NCBI GenBank assembly: GCA_900660155.1
Contig: CABFPE010000518.1
Location: 79,888 to 105,738, forward strand
Direction of reading: 5' to 3'
Length of the DNA stretch: 25,851 nt
DNA from: Hofstenia miamia
Lineage: Eukaryota; Xenacoelomorpha; Acoela; Hofsteniidae
The position numbers and the translations under genes are program-made. Shown piece by piece: positions 19,470 through 25,851 of the stretch. Every line of letters begins with the position of its first letter. Position 1 is the first letter of the stretch. The notes under the pieces are model-generated. The model was not told where the DNA came from. It ran no database searches and saw nothing but the letters and a program-made list of their open reading frames with translations.

Positions 19470-20017
19470 TTAGCTACAAATTGCCATTCAATATAATGAT
19501 TAGTAAAGTGAATGCAACCACAATTTTCAAAACTAAACTTTTAATAAAACATATTGTACATAATAGTGCCCTATGTATACAGAACTGAAAATAATTGTAA
19601 ATAGTACAACCGGTTTTATGCGGCAATGTAGTGCTTATAAAATTAAATATCTTATGCATGCATGAATCAAATTAAGTCCATCAATTGCAGCATCTTGAAG
19701 TATTGCTGACCGGATCCTAAAATATATTTACTGTTGCTATCNNNNTTAGCTACAAATTGCCATTCAATATAATGATTAGTAAAGTGAATGCAACCACAAT
19801 TTTCAAAACTAAACTTTTAATAAAACATATTGTACATAATAGTGCCCTATGTATACAGAACTGAAAATAATTGTAAATAGTACAACCGGTTTTATGCGGC
19901 AATGTAGTGCTTATAAAATTAAATATCTTATGCATGCATGAATCAAATTAAGTCCATCAATTGCAGCATCTTGAAGTATTGCTGACCGGATCCTACAATA
20001 TATTTACTGTTGCTATC
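19470..20017. repeat. 272-bp duplication on both sides of a 4-N gap (assembly artefact)
   Basis: 19470-19741 and 19746-20017 match over 272 bp with one difference seen (A at 19720, C at 19996). They are separated only by NNNN (19742-19745). This is best explained by unmerged overlapping contig ends, with the single difference being an allele or an error. The 61-codon frames seen in both copies are the same sequence counted twice. Confidence 0.88.
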
Positions 20018-20371
20018 CCACTGATTATAGGATTCTATTTTGAATTCAATTTTGTAAGTGCATGAAATGATTGAAAAGCTTGCATCTTTCATCATTTTGA
20101 TCAATTTGCATTTTGACCCAAGAATGACGAAGATAGCAGTTGTTCCAGCAATCTTAAATGAAACAGTGCTGGTACCAGTTAGCAAATTGACTAGTTTGAA
20201 CGCATTGGTTTTAGAGTGGCCACACCAGTATGTGACTGAGTAATACCGTCTATAAATTTTTAATGCTTCACAATTTGCAGCTACAAGAATGCTCAGACTA
20301 ACTTTTACATTGAATTTATACTGAAATTTTGAATGTGTATACATTTTTAACTGCTTATTGTTTTGCACCAT
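19943..20371 (-). CDS. Intact 142-codon frame, function unknown
   Basis: An uninterrupted minus-strand frame from ATG (20369-20371) to a stop at 19943, notable because stops are frequent in this AT-rich DNA. The protein starts MVQNNKQLKMYTHSKFQYKFNVK-like (basic, no signal peptide). It has mixed beta-like segments (FNVKVSLSILVA, STVSFKIAGTTAIFVILG), four cysteines, no clear transmembrane helix, and an acidic/Gln-rich end. I recognise no domain. It could be a small single-exon gene, the last exon of a spliced gene (an ATATTAG sits just before the ATG), or old coding sequence that has stayed open. The last 75 bases of the frame lie inside the duplicated 272-bp block, so the 3' end rests on sequence next to an assembly gap. 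An ATTAAA variant polyadenylation signal lies downstream on the minus strand, inside the duplicated block. Confidence 0.4.
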   Translation of the reverse strand: MVQNNKQLKMYTHSKFQYKFNVKVSLSILVAANCEALKIYRRYYSVTYWCGHSKTNAFKLVNLLTGTSTVSFKIAGTTAIFVILGSKCKLIKMMKDASFSIISCTYKIEFKIESYNQWDSNSKYIVGSGQQYFKMLQLMDLI

Positions 20372-20481
20372 ATCTACTAATATTTCGAAATATGTTCATG
20401 ATTTGGTAAATTAATAGCGCGTGCATAAATAAGTGTTGTAGAGGGAACTTACAATGAAGTGCTGAAAAAAATATATATATA

Positions 20482-20680
20482 TGTGACTCTATTTTTTGAT
20501 TGTGACCCTAACGGGCTCGAAAGTGAAACTGAGAAAATGACGTCAGAAATAGGTCAAGTCATAACACGAGATATCAACATGTTGCGGAGACCGTAGTTTC
20601 ATGTTTTATAGCAGGAATCGTCCTCTTTTGACAATATCAGCACATTTCCAGTCATAAACAGTAAGTATATATGTTCTATA
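20482..20680 (+). repeat. Direct repeat copy 1 with CRE and splice-donor-like end
   Basis: 199 bp almost repeated at 21725-21922 (roughly a dozen differences by hand). It holds the palindrome TGACGTCA (20538-20545), the consensus cAMP-response element, and ends ACA-GTAAGTAT (GT at 20661), a near-perfect U1 splice-donor match. Short frames begin with ATG inside the CRE block (MTSEIGQV…) but stop after 19 codons. Similarity ends at the single N (20681). It may be a dispersed repeat or a duplicated promoter and leader exon. Confidence 0.8.
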
Positions 20681-20681
20681 N

Positions 20682-21724
20682 AAATCGGATACGGTTTCGG
20701 GTAAGCCCACGTGTTCTGTTAAAACGCCAGCGACTTCAATTAAAAAAACAAAGGTTTTAACTGGTACTTTATCCTATACACATGGTGATGCGTTGAGATA
20801 ATTGTTTTAAAAATTTATATCTATCTTAACCGGTTTCACATTGATTCAGTTTTTGACATTTAAAGGATTGTAATTGTTCGCATTAACAAAAATAATAAGG
20901 CAATCAATTCTTTCTAAATTATTTCTAATATTCATTAGATTTCTTTTCCTATCAGGAAACAACCGAAGAGTGGGATTTAATATTATAAGCAGTACATTAA
21001 ATGTCTAATAGGAGAACAATACATTATCATTCGTTTGAAATTTTGAAGGTGACTTTGCCGTCCGGAATTTCGGTTAGGTTCGGGTAAGATGCTGTGCATT
21101 TTAGGAAATTTTGGGTACATTCGGTTTCGGATACGTGTTTAAAAAACCGGGTCGGTTTCGGTTCCAAATTCTGTTCTCGATTCCAACTCTGCAGCACATG
21201 GCTCGGGAATCATCCATTAGTTTCGTTTAAACAAAAATTATGAAAACATTTTTAAAAACGAAATGATTCAACTTTGAAATTTCAATTAATTTCAAGAATT
21301 TGAAATAACATATTTTTTAGTTGTTTATTTAAAGTATTTCTTTTAGAACCGGATTATGTCGCAAATCTGAATATGTCAACAACTAAAAAATTCTCTGTTC
21401 TGTTAAAATGGAGTTCATCTCTATGTCAACATTGTAGATGCTACACGTTTATACTGACTTCAAAAAATACTCGGATAAAGTAAGTATATTTATTGTTTAC
21501 TAATGATTTAAAATATTACTTACAGTAGTAGGAAGGGCAACTAGAATAACAGAGTACCGAACCAATATGATTGAGTAAAACTGGGTAGGTAGATAATACA
21601 AACACTGAAAATCATTCCTTAGTTAAAGTGTAGTTTCATCTACTCTACAAAAATAAAGTAAGACGTAAAATGTTCACATTCTTAAATTTTATATCCATTC
21701 AATTTATTTGAATTATTTCATCAT
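20682..21724. other. Spacer between the direct repeats, TCGG-rich patches
   Basis: No gene seen. 20688-20703 and 21060-21170 hold degenerate runs of CGGTTTCGG/TTCGGGT type, unlike the AT-rich surroundings; they look like decayed short tandem repeats. The single N at 20681 marks an unresolved base at the junction with copy 1. Confidence 0.5.
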
Positions 21725-21922
21725 TGTGACTCTATTTGCGATTTTAACACTAACGGGCTCGAAAGTGAACCTGAGAAAATGACGTCAGAAATAGGTCAAG
21801 TCATAACACATTATATCAACATGTTGCGGAGACCGTAGTTTCATGTTTTATAGCAGGAATAGTCCTCTTTTGACAATATCAGCACATTTCCAGTCATAAA
21901 CAGTAAGTATATATTTTCTATA
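21725..21922 (+). repeat. Direct repeat copy 2 with CRE and splice-donor-like end
   Basis: Second copy of the 20482-20680 repeat, same orientation, offset 1243 bp. TGACGTCA is kept at 21780-21787 and GTAAGTAT at 21903-21910. It lies about 250 bp upstream of the first candidate exon of the plus-strand gene at 22176, so a role as promoter plus non-coding first exon is possible, but nothing proves it. Confidence 0.8.
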
Positions 21923-21936
21923 TCAAATTAAATACC

Positions 21937-22071
21937 TTATAGTATCCATATGTAGCCATAATATCCCCCGAAACCTGGTAAATTAACTGTAAAGTTTGGA
22001 GAAGTAAGTTCACTTTTCCATAGCATTTCCTGGCACTCTGAACCACTCACGCCTTGCATATGAAAGTTGTA
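21937..22071 (-). CDS. Possible terminal exon, minus strand, unknown product
   Basis: Reading the minus strand, a long pyrimidine tract (CTTTCCTTTTTATTCTCTCC) leads into TCATCAG and then an open frame of 44 codons to a TAA at 21937-21939. The product reads YNFHMQGVSGSECQEMLWKS, then a Pro/Gly/Tyr-rich end with PGFGGYYGYIW. The acceptor is strong and the composition protein-like. No upstream exon was found, and the piece lies between direct repeat copy 2 and the plus-strand candidate gene. It could be a chance frame or a remnant of an inserted sequence. Confidence 0.25.
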   Translation of the reverse strand, partial: YNFHMQGVSGSECQEMLWKSELTSPNFTVNLPGFGGYYGYIWIL

Positions 22072-22175
22072 CTGATGAGGAGAGAATAAAAAGGAAAGAT
22101 ATGTATTGAAATTTTCTAAAAGTAAATATTCACATTTCATGTTTAATACTCAAATAAAATGGTTTTTTACTAAAG

Positions 22176-22489
22176 TGTACAAGAAGACAGAACAAAGACA
22201 AGAAGTGGATTACACAGATAGCAGCTCAGATGAAAATTACTTCCCTGTCCCACAAGATAATAACTATTAAAACATAATTGTGATATTTCATTTGATATTA
22301 TTGAAAAAATCCACAATTGAATGGTAAAGTAAAATTATTTTTTTAAGTGAAGGGAAGAAGGAAAAAGAGCAACAAGAAAGCAGTCAATCAAGATCATTCA
22401 GTGATGTTATCATTGCAATCATCAGTAGATGAGAATCAGCGTGTTCCACTCATAAACAAACAAGGTATGTATTTCATAATTTTCAGACA

Positions 22490-22526
<37 letters not shown>

Positions 22527-22667
22527 CTTCTTTTAATAATTAATTAGGACTTGATATATAATAATATAAAGTAAAAGTCTTTTATCAATCTAGTGAACAA
22601 GGAAGATGACTTGAGACGAAGCACAATGGCAAAGAAACGCAATACAAGACTGAGTGAATTCTGCTGA
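22176..22667 (+). CDS. Candidate 3' exons of a small basic protein gene
   Basis: Three pieces fit one frame. Exon a starts after TTTTTTACTAAAG (22175) and reads YKKTEQRQEVDYTDSSSDEN…PVPQ up to 22256. Exon b, 22348-22464 (117 nt, after TTTTTTTAAG), reads KGRRKKSNKKAVNQDHS… to VPLINKQ and ends at a proper donor, CAAG-GTATGT. Exon c, 22594-22667 (after CAATCTAG), reads NKEDDLRRSTMAKKRNTRLS and ends in TGA. All junctions are phase 1 and rebuild a GTG valine codon (CAA G|TG AA). The a-b junction lacks a GT donor (CAAG-ATAATA), so exon a may instead end at its own TAA (22268-22270) or the donor may be mutated. The product is Lys/Arg/Ser-rich and disordered, possibly nuclear; no domain is recognised. 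AATAAA follows at 22713. No start codon or upstream exon was found. Confidence 0.4.
22491..22523. repeat. (AAT)n microsatellite in a candidate intron
   Basis: About eleven AAT units, seen directly, between candidate exons b and c. Confidence 0.95.
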
Positions 22668-22712
22668 TTACCCTTCTTAACCTGAAATTGCTGTTCCATA
22701 TATTATATGTAC

Positions 22713-22718
22713 AATAAA
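22713..22718 (+). terminator. Polyadenylation signal AATAAA
   Basis: AATAAA 46 bp after the TGA of candidate exon c, followed within about 40 bp by a T/G-rich stretch (TTTTTGTTCT) suited to a downstream element. It supports the plus-strand gene ending here. AATAAA alone is common in AT-rich DNA. Confidence 0.45.
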
Positions 22719-22851
22719 GGGTTCATAAATGTCTTTAATTTATACCTTTTTGTTCTATTATTCATGGATTTTCTTAGTCGGTATCATTTGGTACCAATAT
22801 GAGCAAAGAAAATGGGGAATAGCACAAAAAATCATAAAAATTATGATTAAA

Positions 22852-22878
22852 TGACCTTGACCTTGACCCTGTGACCTT
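22852..22878. promoter_or_regulatory. Cluster of four AGGTCA-type half-sites, copy 1
   Basis: On the minus strand the 27 bp read A-AGGTCA, CA, GGGTCA, AGGTCA, AGGTCA: four direct half-sites, the last three abutting and two with the TCA extension (TCAAGGTCA) favoured by monomeric nuclear receptors of the SF-1/FTZ-F1 and ERR type. The binding inference comes from the motif only. The unit may simply be part of a dispersed repeat. Confidence 0.5.
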
Positions 22879-23232
22879 CAAATTTTTAATTATTTTACAA
22901 ATGTTTGATACAAAGATTCTATAATTCAAAATATAATTAGTTGTCTTTGTTATGAAGGGATTGCAAAATATTGAATTTTTAATTTTCAACTGATTTCAGA
23001 GATATTTTCCCTACCTTGCGCATGAAAAGTGAAACTCCTGAGCAAGGTCACATGATTTCAACCAGTGATTTTAATAGGATACCACAATAATCTCATTTAA
23101 ATTTCCTCAATATGAGCTAATATGCATCTTCCTTAATTCTTAGATGTTTTTTTTATCTTTTTGTGTAATTAAATACCTCACTTATTAAAAATAAGTTGAA
23201 ATATAAGGAAAATCTTGAAAATTTTGATTTAA

Positions 23233-23259
23233 TGACCTTGACCTTGACCCCGTGACCTT
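23233..23259. promoter_or_regulatory. Cluster of four AGGTCA-type half-sites, copy 2
   Basis: Same layout as copy 1, 381 bp downstream and in the same orientation; one base differs (CG in place of CA in the spacer between the first two half-sites). Conservation of the cluster while the flanks have diverged is notable. Confidence 0.5.
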
Positions 23260-23509
23260 GAAATTATAAAAGTTTGACGGATTATTGAATTTTTGATATG
23301 ATGCATCTATACTTCAAATTGAACATTAATATCTTAATTATTAACAAAATTACAGTAAATTGAAATTCATGTGAAATATTATATACTTTCTGATTTCCGC
23401 ACAGGAAAAGCAGGAATTTTTGTTGTAAAAATGAGATGACCCCTTAAAGTAATTTCATCCAATTTCCAAGAAATAATTGAAATTAAGCTTTCAAACTTAG
23501 TACTTTTTT

Positions 23510-23716
23510 TCATAGCCATATAAGTATGATTTTGGCATGGAAAAGTCCATTTTTGATTTTTAGCCCTTTAGGTCCATTTTTGCAGATAGGGTCACATATA
23601 TATGAATAGGTCCTGTCACTGCATGATTGAATGCCTCCTTCAGCAAGATATTGCTGAATAGTGTGTGCACAACGCAAATTAGCAATACCCACAAGATCAA
23701 TTTTATAGCACAAATC
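23510..23716 (-). CDS. Possible exon with good acceptor, minus strand, unknown product
   Basis: On the minus strand TAATCCTTTTGCAG is directly followed by an open frame of 68 codons to a stop at 23510: DLCYKIDLVGIANLRCAHT, then IQQYLAEGGIQSCSDRTYSY and a Cys/Lys/Gly part (CDPICKNGPKG). It has five cysteines and reads like real protein over the first 45 residues. No convincing donor or partner exon was found upstream on that strand (23717-24060). It may be a lone exon, an exon of a gene extending outside what I can join, or a transposon fragment. Confidence 0.28.
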   Translation of the reverse strand, partial: DLCYKIDLVGIANLRCAHTIQQYLAEGGIQSCSDRTYSYICDPICKNGPKGLKIKNGLFHAKIILIWL

Positions 23717-23722
23717 CTGCAA

Positions 23723-25835
23723 AAGGATTAATCTTATGTGATTTCAAAATAACTCGGTCTTTCACTTGGATTTTGATACATAGTATTCCACTCCATTTTC
23801 TATAAGTAAAGAAACTTTACGTTGGATGAAGGGGAAGAGTGTTTGACACTGTTGTGTGGCTGATTTCCAATTGAATTAATGGAACGATTTGATATACCTG
23901 TGCCATGTATAGTAACAATTGGTGCCCTTCAAAAGGGTAAAAGAGCTTTGACAGTCATATCTGCATAATGGCAGGTATTTAAATGTACTGTGGTTACATA
24001 CGGAATAGTAATGTCAGGGATGTCATTAGGCCTATATTCTTATTGTCTTTCAGTACATAATACCATTTACAACCACATACACCTACAGGTACGTACAACA
24101 GTATTTTTTGTGATAACCCGTGAATTATGAACACGGCTATATATATGTATTATCAACCACCATTTACGTCTGGATATGTTTAGATTAAAAAATTTCTTCA
24201 ATTTGGTTTGAGCGTACTTTCCAATATTAAAAACATATATATTAAAGGTATTAAATTTTCAAATGTAAATTCTGTAGATTAAGCTTTCTTTTTGAAAAAA
24301 AACAATTTCTTTTTTTTTACTTATCTAATAAAAGAACTGCCAAGTAAAATTACCAATTTTAAAGTAGAACAACTCAATTTATTGCAAAATTAATGAGATT
24401 GTATAGAAGTTAAATTCAATAATGTTAGTAATTGCAATACATTTGACTGTTGAAGCAATAAGATTTTCTCTCCAACTAAGCAAAATATTCGCTTTTTATT
24501 TGTTCAAGCAAAAAATATTTATAAGTTTTGCCCTGAAAATTTCTCCAGCATTATTTGAAAAGTTTGAAACAACTACAGGCTGGAATTGCTTATCTTGGCC
24601 GGCCAGTTTAATCTCAGCAAGGAACAATGACGAGATGCCATATCACTATGTAAATTTTTATCTTAAGTGTTGTGTATTGGCAGAGTTAACCCTAAACACA
24701 CTGAGGTATAAAATGTCAATAATGCAATGAGGGGAGGCCACATCAGCCCCCTCATATATTTCAAAACTATTAAAGATAAATTAATGAGCTTTGACACACC
24801 TTTGAAATACATCTTTGCTAATTTTAACAAATATAGTAATTGGTTTCAATTTTATATGGAAATGAATTTGTGACATCACCAAATTTTGGAAAAGTATTGG
24901 TGAAAAAGAACCTAAATTAATTGAGCATTAAAAAGAGAAGTAAATAGTTTACTTAGCTCATATTCCTTCTAGTTATTGTCAAAGACTTATCTCTAACAGG
25001 AAAACAAAAAATAAGCTCAAGGTCAGGCAGTATTACAGAATCATGGCAGCCATTTTCACAATTTTGAATGAACTGACATTTTAAAATTAATGAATAAATT
25101 AGAAATAAAGTCACTTAAATAATGTTGATTTAAATACGTAACACTAAACTCACTTTCAAGGTCAAAGCTCAAAAAAGTTTAAAATTAAAAAAATTCAAGG
25201 CTCACAACCTCCTCACCCTACTCTAGGGTTGCTATTTTTCAGCATGTTGTTCAGCATCAATGCTTCTAGTAATTTAGGCAACTTTTAATATTGTTTGTAA
25301 TCATATTTAGTCATTGTCTTGCTGTATTCAATATATAGTACCAAATGAAAATTTCATATTTTTCTGATTTTAAGGTTGACCCACTCTTCCTTCCCCCAAT
25401 GAGAGCATGTGAGTGATTTTCACCACAGAACTTCAAAAACCTTTATTTTAAAAGATAAACTATTTTTTGCCAATATTATATTTCTACAGTGGGTGCAGGG
25501 ACAACAAATCAATAAGAACTGATTGTAGTAATAAAGTATATAAGGTTCGACCCCTGTAATTTTTTTCATCCTAGCATATTTTTACCCTTAACAATGATGA
25601 GTCAATCAATTTAATTGTATAAATATATCGATATCTATCAAAATATGGACTATTTTAAATGCATGTTTTTACTAAAATGAGTTTTTTCTGACCCCCTTTG
25701 ACACAGGTCCCAAAAAAATGTTTTTCCTATTTAACTTTGTCTTTTTCTTAGATCAATTTTAAGAAAGTCAGAAAAATTCAGCTAAAACAATTAGTTTCAA
25801 GCAAAGTTACGGACATAAAACATGGGGGGATCGCT
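23723..25835. other. AT-rich DNA, no gene seen
   Basis: The longest frame (24422-24730, 102 codons, hydrophobic and Leu/Ile/Phe-rich) lacks a domain or splice context. AGGTCA-type half-sites occur singly near 25018 and 25160. No transposon ends or structured RNA recognised. Confidence 0.5.
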
Positions 25836-25851
25836 CCCCCCCCCCCCCCCC
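25824..25851. repeat. G-run/C-run inverted repeat ending in a C homopolymer
   Basis: GGGGGGA, a TCGC spacer, then TCCCCCC, continuing as at least 16 C to the window end. The sequence probably stops here because the homopolymer could not be read through. Confidence 0.85.

Larger units (their letters stand above)
22719..23509. other. AT-rich DNA with two half-site clusters, no gene
   Basis: No coding signal. The notable content is the pair of TGACCTTGACC-type clusters annotated separately; the DNA around each copy is also loosely similar (A/T-rich GATTAAATGACC or GATTTAATGACC head). Confidence 0.55.

Noticed and set aside
20482..21922. The two direct repeats as LTRs of a small LTR retrotransposon
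   Set aside because: The copies start TG but do not end CA, no primer-binding site or polypurine tract adjoins them, and the interior has no coding. A duplicated module or dispersed repeat fits better.
24422..24730. 102-codon plus-strand frame
   Set aside because: Leu/Ile/Phe-rich as expected from AT-rich DNA, no domain, no splice sites or promoter, and no neighbouring coding evidence.
25544..25554. GGTTCGACCCC as a tRNA or SINE B box
   Set aside because: It matches the B-box consensus, but no A box at the right distance upstream and no cloverleaf can be drawn.
1..25851. CRISPR arrays, bacterial operons or a defence system
   Set aside because: No regularly spaced repeats of CRISPR type, no ribosome binding sites or clustered intact genes; the content is eukaryotic repeats and exon-like pieces.

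Overview
This is AT-rich, gene-poor DNA from a eukaryotic nuclear genome, most likely an invertebrate animal. The evidence is two Ty3/gypsy-class retrotransposon remnants, two TTAA-flanked piggyBac-type elements, candidate spliced exons with GT/AG borders and a polyadenylation signal, several microsatellites, and N-filled assembly gaps. There are no bacterial operons or ribosome binding sites. The species cannot be named from the sequence.

Layout. 1-2817 is AT-rich DNA with no gene seen. 2880-3945 and 5405-6200 are two parts of one decayed plus-strand gypsy element (Gag C-terminus with zinc knuckle, protease, then reverse transcriptase). They are separated by about 1.46 kb of unrelated DNA that carries a 219-bp piggyBac-type MITE (4583-4801). 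From about 6228 to 12360 a second, longer gypsy element lies on the minus strand: Gag coiled coil, Gag core, zinc knuckle, protease, reverse transcriptase, RNase H, integrase, and an extra serine-rich frame after integrase. It is broken by frameshifts and stops, lacks key catalytic residues, has no recognisable LTRs, and is almost free of CpG. 13765-16150 holds broken coding-like stretches of unknown origin. 17235-17971 is a CpG-rich piggyBac deletion derivative that keeps a 43-codon acidic frame like the start of a piggyBac transposase. 18189-19293 is a second, unrelated terminal-inverted-repeat element with a repeated 18-bp internal motif and a broken basic coding remnant. 19943-20371 (minus) is an intact 142-codon frame of unknown function. 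20482-20680 and 21725-21922 are two copies of a ~199-bp direct repeat with a TGACGTCA site and a GTAAGTAT splice-donor-like end. 22176-22718 holds candidate 3' exons of a small plus-strand gene with an AATAAA signal. 22852-23259 has two copies of a cluster of nuclear-receptor-type half-sites. 23720 to the end has no convincing gene; the window stops in a C homopolymer.

Two places (14808-15130 and 19470-20017) show the same sequence on both sides of an N run. They are best read as assembly duplications, not biology. The most novel-looking parts are the 18189-19293 transposon, the CpG-rich piggyBac derivative, and the duplicated CRE/splice-donor module beside the candidate small gene. I found no sign of a new defence or enzymatic system; the window is mainly a transposon graveyard with a few possible exons.
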